From the NCBI RefSeq assembly GCF_014837295.1, contig NZ_JACYHB010000009.1:62001-126000 (forward strand): a DNA stretch of 64,000 nt, read 5' to 3'. The notes under the pieces are model-generated. The model saw only the letters and a program-made list of their open reading frames with translations, ran no database searches and was not told where the DNA came from. The first letter of the stretch is position 1, and every line of letters begins with the position of its first letter. This document shows positions 26,454-36,578 of this stretch, piece after piece. This DNA is from Cellulosimicrobium arenosum (GTDB lineage: Bacteria > Actinomycetota > Actinomycetes > Actinomycetales > Cellulomonadaceae). The position numbers were made by a program, and so were the translations under genes.

Positions 26454-28052
26454 ATGCCGTACACCCACCACCTGCGCGTCTACCCGAGCGCGGAGCCGCT
26501 CGACCGCACGGACCAGCTCGCGTGGAAGCTCGCCGAGCTCGCGACCGACCCGGTCGAGGTCACGCCCGAGGTCACGGACATGATCGTCAACCGCGTCATC
26601 GACAACGCCGCGGTCGCCGCGGCGAGCCTGACGCGCGGCCCTGCCGTCGCCGCGCGCGGCCAGGCGCTCGCCCACCCGTACCGGCCGGGTGCCACGGTCT
26701 TCGGGTGCGACCTCGCGACCCGCACCGGCCCCGAGTGGGCCGCCTGGGCGAACGGTGTCGCGGTGCGTGAGCTGGACTTCCACGACACGTTCCTCGCGGC
26801 CGAGTACTCCCACCCCGGCGACAACATCCCGCCGGTCCTCGCGGTCGCGCAGCACGTCGGCGCCACGGGGTCCCAGGTGGTCCGCGCGATCGCGACCGGC
26901 TACGAGGTCCAGGTCGACCTCGTGCGCGCCATCTCGCTGCACCGGCACAAGATCGACCACGTCGCGCACCTCGGTCCGTCGGCCGCCGCGGGCATCGGCA
27001 CGCTCCTGGGCCTCGACACCGAGACGGTCTTCCAGGCGATCGGTCAGGCCCTGCACACGACGACGGCGACCCGGCAGTCGCGCAAGGGCCAGATCTCGAC
27101 GTGGAAGGCGCACGCCCCCGCGTTCGCCGGCAAGGTCGCGGTCGAGGCGGTGGACCGCGCGATGCGCGGCCAGACGTCGCCCGAGCCGATCTACGAGGGC
27201 GAGGACGGCGTCGTCGCGTGGCTCCTCGACGGGCCCGACGCCGCGTACGACGTCGTGCTCCCCGCCCCCGGCGAGGCGAAGACCGCGATCCTCGACACGT
27301 ACACCAAGGAGCACTCCGCGGAGTACCAGTCGCAGGCGCTCATCGACCTCGCCCGCGCTCTGCACGACGAGAACCCGTGGCTCGCGGACCCTGAGAACGT
27401 CGCCGACGTCACGATCTTCACGAGCCACCACACGCACCACGTCATCGGATCAGGCGCGAACGACCCGCAGAAGTACGACCCGGCCGCGTCGCGCGAGACG
27501 CTCGACCACTCGATCCCGTACATCTTCGCGGTCGCGCTGCAGGACGGCGGCTGGCACCACGTCGACTCCTACTCCCCCGAGCGGGCCGGTCGGCCCGACA
27601 CCGTCGAGCTGTGGCACAAGGTCACCACGGCCGAGGACCCCGAGTGGACGCGGCGCTACCACGCGACCGACCCCCAGGAGAAGGCGTTCGGCGGGCGCGT
27701 CGAGATCGAGCTGGCCGACGGCGGGAGGATCGTCCGCGAGATCGCCGTCGCCGACGCCCACCCCCTCGGCGCCCGTCCGTTCGGGCGCGAGCAGTACGTC
27801 CGCAAGTTCCGCACGCTCGCCGCGGGCGTCCTCGAGGACGCCGAGGTCGAGCGCTTCCTCGGCCTCGCCGAGCGGCTGCCGTCGCTCACGGCGGCCGAGG
27901 TGCGCGAGCTGACGATCGTCGGCCGGCCCGGGCTCCTCGACTCCGTGCCCCCGCCGACCGGGCTCTTCGAGCTCGGGCGGGAGCCGGCGGCACCCGACGT
28001 CGAGGGAGAGGGCTTCACCATGCACGAGAAGACCGAGGGGGAGGGAGCCTGA
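26454..28052 (+). CDS. prpD: 2-Methylcitrate dehydratase (MmgE/PrpD family)
   Basis: Removes water from 2-methylcitrate to give 2-methyl-cis-aconitate in propionate breakdown. The 532-residue protein has the MmgE/PrpD layout: an N-terminal all-helical domain (LDFHDTF near 108, [38 protein letters not shown]) and a C-terminal lid domain ([14 protein letters not shown]). It sits between the GntR regulator and prpB, overlapping prpB by one base, in a full methylcitrate operon. Confidence 0.95.
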   Translation: MPYTHHLRVYPSAEPLDRTDQLAWKLAELATDPVEVTPEVTDMIVNRVIDNAAVAAASLTRGPAVAARGQALAHPYRPGATVFGCDLATRTGPEWAAWANGVAVRELDFHDTFLAAEYSHPGDNIPPVLAVAQHVGATGSQVVRAIATGYEVQVDLVRAISLHRHKIDHVAHLGPSAAAGIGTLLGLDTETVFQAIGQALHTTTATRQSRKGQISTWKAHAPAFAGKVAVEAVDRAMRGQTSPEPIYEGEDGVVAWLLDGPDAAYDVVLPAPGEAKTAILDTYTKEHSAEYQSQALIDLARALHDENPWLADPENVADVTIFTSHHTHHVIGSGANDPQKYDPAASRETLDHSIPYIFAVALQDGGWHHVDSYSPERAGRPDTVELWHKVTTAEDPEWTRRYHATDPQEKAFGGRVEIELADGGRIVREIAVADAHPLGARPFGREQYVRKFRTLAAGVLEDAEVERFLGLAERLPSLTAAEVRELTIVGRPGLLDSVPPPTGLFELGREPAAPDVEGEGFTMHEKTEGEGA

Positions 28053-28969
28053 TGCTGTACAGCCAGGTCACGCCGTCGGACAAGCGGCGCGGGTTCCGTG
28101 CGGCGCTCGCCGCCGCGCGGTCGTCGGGCGAGCCCCTGCGCGTGCCGGGCGCGTTCAACCCGCTGTCGGCGCGGCTGATCCAGGACAAGGGCTTCGAGGG
28201 CGTGTACGTCTCCGGGGCCGTGCTGTCGGCGGACCTGGGACTGCCCGACATCGGGCTGACGACGCTCACCGAGGTCGCGGGGCGCTCGCAGCAGATCGCG
28301 CGTGTGACGGACCTGCCGACCCTCGTCGACGCGGACACGGGGTTCGGCGAGCCGATGAACGTCGCGCGCACGGTCCAGACGCTCGAGGACGCCGGGGTCG
28401 CCGGAGCCCACGTCGAGGACCAGGTGAACCCGAAGCGCTGCGGTCACCTCGACGGCAAGGAGGTCGTCGGGCTCGACGAGGCGGTCAAGCGCGTCCGGGC
28501 CGCGGCCGACGCGCGCCGCGACCCCGGCTTCCTCGTCATGGCACGCACCGACGTGCGCGGGACCGTGCCCGGCCCGGACGGGTTGCGGCTCGCGGTCGAC
28601 CGCGCGAAGGCGCTCGTCGACGCCGGCGCGGACGCGATCTTCCCCGAGGCCATGGCGGACCTCGGGGAGTTCGAGGCCGTCGCCTCGGCGGTGGACGTCC
28701 CGGTGCTCGCCAACATGACGGAGTTCGGCAAGTCCGAGCTGTTCACGCGGCGACGGCTCGGGGACGCCGGCGTGGCGCTGATCATCTACCCGGTGACGCT
28801 CCTGCGGATCGCAATGGGCGCCGCCGAGCGCGCGCTCGACGAGATCGCCGCGACCGGGACCCAGGCCGGCCAGGTCGAGGGCATGCAGACACGCGCGCGG
28901 CTCTACGAGCTCCTCGACTACGCCGCCTACAACCAGTTCGACGAGGGCATCTTCACCTACCGCCCCTGA
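28052..28969 (+). CDS. prpB: 2-Methylisocitrate lyase
   Basis: Splits 2-methylisocitrate into pyruvate and succinate, the last step of the methylcitrate cycle. The 305-residue protein of the isocitrate-lyase superfamily has the metal-binding VDADTGFG and the catalytic cysteine loop NPKRCGHLDGK (about residue 128). Its ATG overlaps the prpD stop by one base (TGATG), after GAGGGAG. prpC follows 46 bases later. Confidence 0.96.
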   Translation: MLYSQVTPSDKRRGFRAALAAARSSGEPLRVPGAFNPLSARLIQDKGFEGVYVSGAVLSADLGLPDIGLTTLTEVAGRSQQIARVTDLPTLVDADTGFGEPMNVARTVQTLEDAGVAGAHVEDQVNPKRCGHLDGKEVVGLDEAVKRVRAAADARRDPGFLVMARTDVRGTVPGPDGLRLAVDRAKALVDAGADAIFPEAMADLGEFEAVASAVDVPVLANMTEFGKSELFTRRRLGDAGVALIIYPVTLLRIAMGAAERALDEIAATGTQAGQVEGMQTRARLYELLDYAAYNQFDEGIFTYRP

Positions 28970-29015
28970 CGGACCACCGCACACGACCTGACCCACCTCA
29001 CGAGGGAGTGACCGC

Positions 29016-30161
29016 ATGACCAGCTCCGGCGCACCGACCACCGACGACGGCGTCGAGATCCGCAAGGGCCTCGCGGGCGTCGTCGTCGACGTCACGGCCG
29101 TCTCGAAGGTGAACCCCGAGACGAACTCGTTGCTCTACCGCGGCTACCCCGTGCAGGACCTCGCCGCGCGCCGATCCTTCGAGGAGGTCGCGTACCTCCT
29201 GTGGCACGGCGAGCTCCCGACACGGGGCGAGCTCGCGGACCAGACCGCCGTCGAGCGCGCGCACCGCGCCCTGCCGGGGAACGTCCGCAACGCGATCCTC
29301 GAGCTGCCGACGACGTGTCACCCCATGGACGTGTGCCGCACCGCGGTGTCGCAGCTCGGCGCGCACGACCGGGACGCCGAGGACTCGTCGCCCGAGGCGG
29401 AGCAGGCGAAGGCGCTGCGTCTGTGGGCCGTCCTGCCCGCCGTCGTCGCACTCGACCAGCGCCGTCGCCGCGGGCTGCAGCTGGTCGAGCCGCGCGACGA
29501 CCTCACCTACGCCGAGAACTTCCTCTGGATGGCGTTCGGGGAGGAGCCCGAGGAGGCCGTCGTGCGGGCGTTCGAGGTGTCGATGGTGCTGTACGCCGAG
29601 CACTCGTTCAACGCGTCGACCTTCACCGCGCGCGTCATCACCTCGACGCTCTCCGACCTGCACTCCGCGGTCACCGGTGCGATCGGGGCGCTCAAGGGCC
29701 CGCTGCACGGCGGCGCGAACGAGGCCGTCATGGCGACCTTCGCGGAGATCGGTACCGCGGACCGCGCCGAGGCGTGGCTCGACGACGCGCTCGCGAGCAA
29801 GCGCAAGATCATGGGGTTCGGCCACCGCGTCTACAAGCACGGCGACTCGCGCGTGCCGACGATGCGGGCGACGCTCGACGACCTGGTGCGCCACTACGAC
29901 CGCCAGGACCTCCTCGACCTCTACACCGCGCTCGAGACCGCGATGACCGAGCGCAAGGACATCCTGCCCAACCTCGACTACCCCGCGGGCCCGGCGTACC
30001 ACCTCATGGGCTTCGACACGCAGATCTTCACGCCGCTGTTCGTCGCGTCGCGCGTCGTCGGCTGGACCGCCCACGTCATGGAGCAGCGTGCGGCGAACGC
30101 GCTGATCCGGCCGTTGAGCGAGTACGTCGGGCAGCCACAGCGCGAGGTGCCCGAGGTCTGA
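29016..30161 (+). CDS. prpC: 2-Methylcitrate synthase / citrate synthase
   Basis: Condenses propionyl-CoA with oxaloacetate, the entry step of the methylcitrate cycle. The 381-residue protein is a short bacterial citrate synthase: GYPVQDLA and LLWHGELPT near the N-terminus, GPLHGGANE (active-site His) near 230, GFGHRVYKHGDSR near 267 and the catalytic Asp in GFDTQIFTPLF. Context with prpB and prpD makes propionyl-CoA the main substrate, although such enzymes often accept acetyl-CoA too. Confidence 0.94.
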   Translation: MTSSGAPTTDDGVEIRKGLAGVVVDVTAVSKVNPETNSLLYRGYPVQDLAARRSFEEVAYLLWHGELPTRGELADQTAVERAHRALPGNVRNAILELPTTCHPMDVCRTAVSQLGAHDRDAEDSSPEAEQAKALRLWAVLPAVVALDQRRRRGLQLVEPRDDLTYAENFLWMAFGEEPEEAVVRAFEVSMVLYAEHSFNASTFTARVITSTLSDLHSAVTGAIGALKGPLHGGANEAVMATFAEIGTADRAEAWLDDALASKRKIMGFGHRVYKHGDSRVPTMRATLDDLVRHYDRQDLLDLYTALETAMTERKDILPNLDYPAGPAYHLMGFDTQIFTPLFVASRVVGWTAHVMEQRAANALIRPLSEYVGQPQREVPEV

Positions 30162-30310
30162 CCGGCAGACCGCTCGGGGCCTGTGCGGTGTGGTCTACAT
30201 CACGATCCGACCGGTGCGAGGGCGGCCAACGGTACGTTCCGCCCAAAGCGCCGAGACCTGGACTCCCGTCCAAGATGTGAACGGTCACAGGCCTCTTGCA
30301 TGCTGCTCGC

Positions 30311-30496
30311 ATGGCTTGGGTGACGATCGGGTGGGTGATGGTCGTCGCCGGGGCCGCAGCTGCGATCTTCTTCGGACGCCGGGTGCGCGGGCGGTGCACG
30401 ACCGGAGCCGACGGCCTCGCCGTCGGCTGCGGAGGCGGGCTGGCGCTCTGGGGAGGAATCGTCGTGATCGTCGCCACGATCCTCCAGGGACCGTGA
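30311..30496 (+). CDS. Small hypothetical membrane protein
   Basis: A 61-residue frame with two hydrophobic segments (MAWVTIGWVMVVAGAAAAIFF and about residues 40-58, GGGLALWGGIVVIVATIL) separated by a basic, cysteine-containing loop. CATGCT lies 6 bases before the ATG and a strong terminator follows. No family is recognised. The remaining 149 bases between prpC and this frame show no gene. Confidence 0.5.
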   Translation: MAWVTIGWVMVVAGAAAAIFFGRRVRGRCTTGADGLAVGCGGGLALWGGIVVIVATILQGP

Positions 30497-30502
30497 CGAC
30501 GC

Positions 30503-30544
30503 GTCGGCCCTCCTCCCGCGCAGGGGGCTGGGAGGAGGGCCGAC
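30503..30544. terminator. Bidirectional terminator hairpin
   Basis: A perfect 15-bp stem (30503-30517 with 30530-30544) and a 12-base loop, between the small membrane protein gene and the oppositely oriented phosphatase gene whose stop codon is 2 bases away. Confidence 0.8.
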
Positions 30545-30545
30545 G

Positions 30546-31082
30546 TCACCTCCGGAGAGCGCACCTCAGCCGGGTCGCCTGCTCCCGGACCTCCGCGAGC
30601 ATCTCCGCGTACCGGGCGTCCTCGCGGCCGTAGGGGTCTGCGACGTCGTGCGCCCGAGCGGGACCGATCGTCGCGCGCGTGCGACCGGCCGCGGCGACCA
30701 GGGCTCGCAGCCGCGCCTCGTCGTCTCTGCCGCTCACCGCGTCCGCGCCGGCGTGCTCGGCCAGGAGCACCAGCTCGGTGAGCAGGAACGTCCGCCGCAG
30801 GGCGCCCGGGACGACGCCGAGCACCGCAGCACGGTGCTCGGCCGTCATGGTCACGACGACGTCGCTCCTCTCGACGAGGGAGCTGTCCAGCGCGCGCGCC
30901 GTGAACCCGGAGGTGTCGATGCCCAGACCGGTCAGGCGGCGTGCCACGGGCTCGGCCACGGCGGCCCCGACGAGGGCCCGCGTGCCGGCGCTCGAGACCG
31001 AGACCGAGCTGTCGAGCACGTCCGCCAGCAACAGCTGGGCGGCGGGGGACCGGCAGATGTTCCCGGTGCACACCACGAGCAT
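30546..31082 (-). CDS. Low-molecular-weight protein tyrosine phosphatase
   Basis: A 178-residue phosphatase. The N-terminal P-loop CTGNICRS (C-x5-R-S) and the general-acid loop DPYG near residue 154 are intact. In polysaccharide loci this enzyme (Wzb type) removes phosphate from the tyrosine kinase that controls chain length; a kinase of that kind lies at 45549. ATG 31082 is chosen since family members start MLVVCTGN; a TTG 9 bases upstream has a closer ribosome site. It is transcribed away from the rest of the locus. Confidence 0.9.
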   Translation of the reverse strand: MLVVCTGNICRSPAAQLLLADVLDSSVSVSSAGTRALVGAAVAEPVARRLTGLGIDTSGFTARALDSSLVERSDVVVTMTAEHRAAVLGVVPGALRRTFLLTELVLLAEHAGADAVSGRDDEARLRALVAAAGRTRATIGPARAHDVADPYGREDARYAEMLAEVREQATRLRCALRR

Positions 31083-31198
31083 CGACAGCAAGGCTCTCCT
31101 CTCGACCGCCGGGCGAGGCGTCGGCGGGCTGGTTACTCTAGCGCGAGCGGTGTCGCCCTACCGGGCGGTGGCCCAGGGGGCGAGTCGCAGGGGGCGGC

Positions 31199-33118
31199 AT
31201 GGTGCATGACGGCTGGGGTCCGCGATGGACCGGTGCGATGACCGGCGTCGACGTCGAGGAGCGGCCCGCCACGCCGGTGCGTGCGCGTCGTGCGCCGCGA
31301 GCACCGTCGCCACCCACGCCTCGGCCTCGGCGACGGCGCCGGCGTCGCGGGCTGCGCGTCGTCGTCGTGCTCGTCGTGGTCGTCCTCGCCTGGGCCGCCT
31401 GGCTCGCTCTCGACGCGCTGCGTGCGAGAGCCGCTCTCGAGAGCGTCGCCGCGGACCTGCCGGCGCTGCAGACGCAGGTCCAGCAGGGGCAGGACGCCTC
31501 TGCGACCCTCGTCGCGGTCCAGGAGGAGGCTGCGACGGCCGCCCGGGCGACGCACGGCCCGCACTGGCGCATCGCGTCGGCGCTACCGGTGGTCGGTGAC
31601 GACGCCCGTGCGTTCGCCGACGTGGCGGGCGCCGTGGACGAGCTGGCCGCGCAGGCGCTGCCGCGCCTCGCGCGCGCGGCCGAGGTCGCCGCACCCGGGC
31701 GTCTCGTGCCCACGGGCGGTGTCGTGGACCTCGCACCGCTCCAGGAGGCACGCTCCGACGTTCTCGCCGCCGACGCGTCGGTCGGCTCGGCGCTCGAGAC
31801 CGTGGAGGGCATCGACACCGGGTCGTTGGTACCCCAGCTCGCGAGCGCGGTCGACGAGCTCGCCGGGCAGCTCGTCGAGGTCCGGTCGGCCACGGCGACC
31901 GCGGCGCGCGCCGTCGACCTGCTGCCGCCGATGCTCGGTGCCGACGGGCCTCGGGACTACCTCGTGCTCGTCCAGAACAACGCGGAACCCCGCGCTGCGG
32001 GCGGTATCGCCGGGTCGGTGCTGCACCTGCGCGCCGAGGGCGGCGCGGTGGAGCTGGTGGAGGTGCGGGCGGGCAAGGACCTCGGCGGCTACGACGAGAG
32101 CGTCCTGGACCTCGCCGGTCCCGAGAAGGCTCTGTTCGGGGACGACCTCGGGCGGTTCATGGTCAACGCCACGTCGACCCCGGACTTCCCCCGTACCGCT
32201 CAGCTCGCGCGGGCGAACTGGGCGGACCGCACGGGCACGCAGGTGGACGGTGTCCTCGCGGTCGACCCCGTCGCGCTGCAGGGTCTGCTGGAGGCGACAG
32301 GTCCCGTCACCTTCACCGACCCGGCCGGCGCCGAGGTCCGGATCACCGGTGACGACGCGGCCGCCTTCCTCCTGGACGGGGTGTACCGCCGATACGAGGA
32401 GCCTGCGGTGCAGGATGTCGTGCTGGCGGGAGCAGCCGATGCCGTCTTCCGGGCGCTGACCAGCCTGGACGACGGCAGCCCGGCACGCGTCGTCGATGCG
32501 CTCGCCCGGTCGGCGCGCGAGGGCAGGCTGCTCGTGTGGTCCGCCGACGAGCGCGAGCAGGGTCGGCTCGCAGGAACGGTGCTGTCGGGAGAGCTGACGG
32601 GCGCGGAGACCGACGCGTCCGGCGAGAGCTCGCCTGTGGTCGGCGTCTTCCTCAACGCGTCGTCGGCCGCGAAGGTCGGCTACTACCTCGACGCGAGGGT
32701 CGCCGTCGAGGACCTGACGTGCCGCCCCGACGGATCGCAGGCCTTCACCGTCGCCGTGACCCTCACGTCGATCCTCTCGCCCGACGACGTCGCCGAGCTT
32801 CCGGGGTACGTCCTCGGGCAGGGCGGCGACGGGACGATACACACCAACCTGCTCGTCTACGCACCCCGGCACGGCGCGATCCGGGGCGCCGATTCCGACG
32901 GCGGTGCGGACCTGGGTCTCTTCTCGCAGGTCCACGACGGGTTGGTCGTCGGTGGACGCACGGTGGACCTCGAGCCAGGAGCCGCGCAGACGTACCGATA
33001 CCAGGTCGTGAGCGGAAAGAACCAACCGGGCATCGTCTCGGTGACGAAGACTCCCGGTGCACGGACGACGAGCGACAGCGTTCCCGCTTCCGGGTGCGAG
33101 CAAGGTGTGTTCTCCTAG
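31199..33118 (+). CDS. DUF4012 membrane-anchored protein
   Basis: A 639-residue protein. A proline/arginine-rich cytoplasmic N-terminus (up to residue 51) and one membrane segment (about 52-73) precede an exported part with a DUF4012 domain (about 260-410: YLVLVQNNAEPRAAGGIAGS, DLGRFMVNATSTPDFPRTA, DGVLAVDPVALQGLLEATGPV). DUF4012 proteins are regular members of actinobacterial polysaccharide loci; NAEPRAAGG resembles the motif of LytR-associated proteins, but activity is unproven. A TACTCT box at 31134 could be the promoter of the locus. Confidence 0.85.
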   Translation: MVHDGWGPRWTGAMTGVDVEERPATPVRARRAPRAPSPPTPRPRRRRRRRGLRVVVVLVVVVLAWAAWLALDALRARAALESVAADLPALQTQVQQGQDASATLVAVQEEAATAARATHGPHWRIASALPVVGDDARAFADVAGAVDELAAQALPRLARAAEVAAPGRLVPTGGVVDLAPLQEARSDVLAADASVGSALETVEGIDTGSLVPQLASAVDELAGQLVEVRSATATAARAVDLLPPMLGADGPRDYLVLVQNNAEPRAAGGIAGSVLHLRAEGGAVELVEVRAGKDLGGYDESVLDLAGPEKALFGDDLGRFMVNATSTPDFPRTAQLARANWADRTGTQVDGVLAVDPVALQGLLEATGPVTFTDPAGAEVRITGDDAAAFLLDGVYRRYEEPAVQDVVLAGAADAVFRALTSLDDGSPARVVDALARSAREGRLLVWSADEREQGRLAGTVLSGELTGAETDASGESSPVVGVFLNASSAAKVGYYLDARVAVEDLTCRPDGSQAFTVAVTLTSILSPDDVAELPGYVLGQGGDGTIHTNLLVYAPRHGAIRGADSDGGADLGLFSQVHDGLVVGGRTVDLEPGAAQTYRYQVVSGKNQPGIVSVTKTPGARTTSDSVPASGCEQGVFS

Positions 33119-33218
33119 TACTGCACGGCGGGGGGCCGGGCATCCGTGGCGCATCGTCTCCGCGGAGCCGGAGGTGTGCTGGGCCCCCGCGACTCGATCG
33201 AGGCAGGGGGCCTTTGAC

Positions 33219-33797
33219 ATGAACGTTCGACGCGCAGCGACAACGCTGCTCCTGGCCGCGGCACTGGCCGCAGCACCGATGGTGGCGTCCGCCTACGAGG
33301 CGGACGAGTACGAGGTCGGCATCTCCACCACGACGCCCGCGCCCGGTGAGGCGTTCACCGTGACGGTCGGCGGACCCGTCGCGAACCCGACGATCACGCT
33401 CACCATCAGCTCGCCCGACGTCCCCGACGGGGCGATCTCCATCGCCGGTACCAAGGCCTCGACGAAGAGCACCACGAACGGCTTCGCGTCGTTCACCGTC
33501 ACTCTCGCCGAACCCGGCACGTTCTCGCTCGTCGCGACCGACGCCGACGGCACGGTGCTCTCGTCGCAGCAGATCGTCGCGTCCGACGCGGCGGAGGACG
33601 GCGCCGCAGAGGGCGGCGTGGCGGGGGACGGCTCCGGCGAGGAGGGGGCGAGCGCGAGCGGCTCCGACGGCTCGGGGCTCGCGGAGACCGGAGCGGACGA
33701 GGTGCTGCTCATCTCGGGTGCCGCGCTCCTCGTCCTCGGTGGAGCGACAGCGCTCCTGGTCAGCCGCAGGCGGCGCTCGACGAGCGACCGCCCCTGA
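33219..33797 (+). CDS. Sortase-anchored surface protein with LAETG signal
   Basis: A 192-residue exported protein. The signal peptide (1-25, ends ASA) is followed by one beta-sandwich-like domain (about 28-122, EYEVGISTTTPAPGEAFTVTV) and a Gly/Ser/Glu-rich stalk (about 123-152). The cell-wall sorting signal has LAETG at 154-158, a hydrophobic stretch and an RRRR tail. LAxTG is the class E sortase motif of high-GC actinobacteria. It lies between the DUF4012 gene and the initiating sugar transferase, which suggests a role at the surface linked to the polysaccharide. Confidence 0.88.
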   Translation: MNVRRAATTLLLAAALAAAPMVASAYEADEYEVGISTTTPAPGEAFTVTVGGPVANPTITLTISSPDVPDGAISIAGTKASTKSTTNGFASFTVTLAEPGTFSLVATDADGTVLSSQQIVASDAAEDGAAEGGVAGDGSGEEGASASGSDGSGLAETGADEVLLISGAALLVLGGATALLVSRRRRSTSDRP

Positions 33798-33920
33798 CGT
33801 CCGGAGCCGGCCGAGCAGGAACCACAGCACAGCCGGCGGTACGCGCGGTGCGCCGAGCATCCACAGGGACTCGCGGAGCACGAGCGCTGTACCGGCGGCA
33901 CGGACGTCGCGGGGGGCACC

Positions 33921-35456
33921 ATGACGTTGGAGAAGGAACACAGGACCGGTGGGCCGGAGCAGCGTCCCGCCGTGCCGAAAGGGACAGCGAGAGGCAGCAC
34001 CGCGTCCTTCGACACAGGACAGCTCGTCCGGATCGCGCTCGGCGCCTACCACAGGCCCGGGTGGAAGTCGCGGCTCGTCCGCCGCGTCGCGCTCGTCGAC
34101 ACGGCGGCCGTGGCGACCGCGCTGGCGGTCGCGTACCTCGTGCGGTTCGACGGCATCGGCGGGACCACGCTCGACCTGCAGTACCTGGCCATCTCGGTCG
34201 GGCTGCTCGGCACGTGGTTGCTCGCCCTGCGCATGGCCTTCTCGCGGGAGGGGCGGCTCCTCGGGACCGGGGCGCCCGAGTACGCGCGGGTGGTCAACGC
34301 GACCGTGGCGGTCTTCGGCCTCGTCGCGATCGTCGCGTACCTGGTGAAGTACGACCTGGCCCGGGGATACGTGGCGATCGCCCTCCCGGTCGGGATCGTC
34401 CTCCTGCTGCTCGGCCGCTACACGACGCGACGGCGTCTCGTCGCGCTCCGCGAGCGCGGCAGGTGCCGCTCCCGGACCGTCGTGGTCGGGGGCCGCGACG
34501 GTGCGGCGCACCTCGTCGACGAGCTGCGGGGGGCCACCCACGCCGGCTACCAGGTCGTCGGGGTCTGCGTCCCGGGAGGACCTGCCGACCCGGGGGAGCA
34601 GGTGGCGGGCGTCCCGGTCGTCGGCGACCTGGCTGACGCGTCTCGCCTCGTCGAACCGCTGCGCGCCGACACGGTCATGGTCACGGGCTCGGATCTCGTC
34701 ACCCCACGAACCGTGAAGCGGCTCGCGTGGGACCTCGAGCCCTGGGGCGCGGACCTCGTCCTCGCGCCCGCCCTCACCGACGTCGCAGGCCCCCGCATCC
34801 GCACGCGTCCCGTCGCCGGGCTCCCGCTGCTCCACGTCGAGGCTCCCGGGTACTCGGGCCCGCAGCACGTGCTCAAGCGGACCTTCGACGTCGTGGGCGC
34901 ACTCGTGCTCGTCGTGCTCTTCTCGCTGCCGCTGCTCGTCACCGCGGTCGCGATCAAGGCGACCAGCCGTGGCCCGGTCCTCTTCCGCCAGGAGCGCGTC
35001 GGTCTCCAGGGCGAGCCGTTCACCGTGCTGAAGTTCCGGTCCATGGTGGTCGACGCCGAGTCCCGGCTCGAGGACGTCCTCGGCAAGGGCAACGTGGGCG
35101 TCTTCTACAAGCCCAAGGTCGATCCGCGCGTCACCGCCGTCGGGCGGTTCATCCGCCGGTACTCGATCGACGAGCTGCCGCAGCTGTTCAACGTCCTCGG
35201 GGGGTCGATGAGCCTCATCGGGCCGCGCCCGCAGGTCGCGCTCGAGGTCGACCAGTACGACGCGGAGATCGGCCGCCGGCTGCTCGTCAAGCCCGGGCTC
35301 ACCGGACTCTGGCAGGTCTCGGGCCGGAACAACCTCACGCTCGAGGAGAGCGTGCGGCTGGACCTCTACTACGTCGAGAACTGGACGATGGCGGGCGACC
35401 TGCTCATCCTCCTGCGGACGCTCCGAGCGGTGGTGGGGCGTGACGGCGCGTACTGA
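33921..35456 (+). CDS. Undecaprenyl-phosphate sugar-1-phosphate transferase
   Basis: Starts the polysaccharide repeat unit by moving a sugar-1-phosphate onto the lipid carrier. The 511-residue protein has four N-terminal membrane segments (about 55-175), a nucleotide-binding-like middle domain, a further membrane segment (about 320-345) and the catalytic bacterial sugar transferase domain: [42 protein letters not shown] and [13 protein letters not shown]. The sugar (hexose or galactose type) cannot be told. It precedes gmd by 93 bases. Confidence 0.94.
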   Translation: MTLEKEHRTGGPEQRPAVPKGTARGSTASFDTGQLVRIALGAYHRPGWKSRLVRRVALVDTAAVATALAVAYLVRFDGIGGTTLDLQYLAISVGLLGTWLLALRMAFSREGRLLGTGAPEYARVVNATVAVFGLVAIVAYLVKYDLARGYVAIALPVGIVLLLLGRYTTRRRLVALRERGRCRSRTVVVGGRDGAAHLVDELRGATHAGYQVVGVCVPGGPADPGEQVAGVPVVGDLADASRLVEPLRADTVMVTGSDLVTPRTVKRLAWDLEPWGADLVLAPALTDVAGPRIRTRPVAGLPLLHVEAPGYSGPQHVLKRTFDVVGALVLVVLFSLPLLVTAVAIKATSRGPVLFRQERVGLQGEPFTVLKFRSMVVDAESRLEDVLGKGNVGVFYKPKVDPRVTAVGRFIRRYSIDELPQLFNVLGGSMSLIGPRPQVALEVDQYDAEIGRRLLVKPGLTGLWQVSGRNNLTLEESVRLDLYYVENWTMAGDLLILLRTLRAVVGRDGAY

Positions 35457-35549
35457 GAGCGGTCGGTCGCCCGTGCGGCGAGCACACCCGACCCGGACAG
35501 CATGTTCAGCAGCTCGGCAGCACCCAGTGACGACGAACGGGGCAGGCAG

Positions 35550-36578
35550 ATGAAGAAGGCACTGGTCACCGGGATCACCGGCCAGGACGGCTCCTACCTC
35601 GCAGAGTTCCTGCTCCGCAAGGGCTACGAGGTCCACGGGTTGATCCGCCGTGCGTCGACGTTCAACACCGCACGGATCGACCACCTCTACCAGGACCCCC
35701 ACCAGGAGGACGCGCGGCTCTTCCTGCACTACGCGGATCTGTCCGACGGCGCGCGGCTCGTCACGCTCCTCTCGCAGATCCGCCCCCACGAGGTCTACAA
35801 CCTCGCCGCGCAGTCGCACGTACGCGTGTCGTTCGACGAGCCGGAGCACACCGCGGACACGACCGGGACCGGTGCGATCAGACTCCTGGAGGCAGTCCGC
35901 CTCGCAGGCATCGACACGCGCTACTACCAGGCGTCGTCCTCCGAGCTGTTCGGTGCGACTCCTCCGCCGCAGAGCGAGATCACCCCGTTCTACCCGCGGT
36001 CGCCGTATGCCGCCGCGAAGCTCTACGCGTACTGGATCACGAAGAACTATCGCGAGGCGTACGACCTCTTCGCCGTCAACGGCATCCTCTTCAACCACGA
36101 GTCGCCACGGCGTGGCGAGACGTTCGTGACGCGCAAGATCACGCGTGCGGTCGCCGCCATCCACGCGGGGACGCAGGAGGACCTGTACATGGGCAACCTC
36201 GACGCGATCCGCGACTGGGGCTACGCGGCCGAGTACGTCGAGGGCATGTGGCGGATGCTGCAGGCGGACGAGCCCGACGACTTCGTGCTGGCCACGGGGA
36301 TCGGGATGAGCGTCCGGGACTTTCTCGAGGCGTCGTTCTCCCATGTCGGGCTCGACTGGCGGGACCACGTGCGCTTCGACGAGCGCTACCTGCGCCCGAC
36401 AGAGGTGGACGCGCTCATCGGTGACCCCAGCAAGGCTCATGCCGACCTCGGGTGGAAGCCGGCCGTCGACGGCCGAGAGCTCGCCCGGATCATGGTGGAG
36501 GCGGACCTCGAGCTGCTCCAGCACGCCGGCTCGCCCTGGATCGACCGCGTCGCTCTCGCCACCTGGGACGCGGCATGA
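35550..36578 (+). CDS. gmd: GDP-mannose 4,6-dehydratase
   Basis: Converts GDP-mannose to GDP-4-keto-6-deoxymannose, the first step to GDP-L-fucose. The 342-residue short-chain dehydrogenase has [15 protein letters not shown] (cofactor loop), SSSELFG and the catalytic YAAAK. The ATG at 35550 follows a GGCAGG site; an upstream ATG at 35502 lacks family similarity. The fucose synthase gene overlaps by 4 bases (ATGA). Confidence 0.96.
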   Translation: MKKALVTGITGQDGSYLAEFLLRKGYEVHGLIRRASTFNTARIDHLYQDPHQEDARLFLHYADLSDGARLVTLLSQIRPHEVYNLAAQSHVRVSFDEPEHTADTTGTGAIRLLEAVRLAGIDTRYYQASSSELFGATPPPQSEITPFYPRSPYAAAKLYAYWITKNYREAYDLFAVNGILFNHESPRRGETFVTRKITRAVAAIHAGTQEDLYMGNLDAIRDWGYAAEYVEGMWRMLQADEPDDFVLATGIGMSVRDFLEASFSHVGLDWRDHVRFDERYLRPTEVDALIGDPSKAHADLGWKPAVDGRELARIMVEADLELLQHAGSPWIDRVALATWDAA

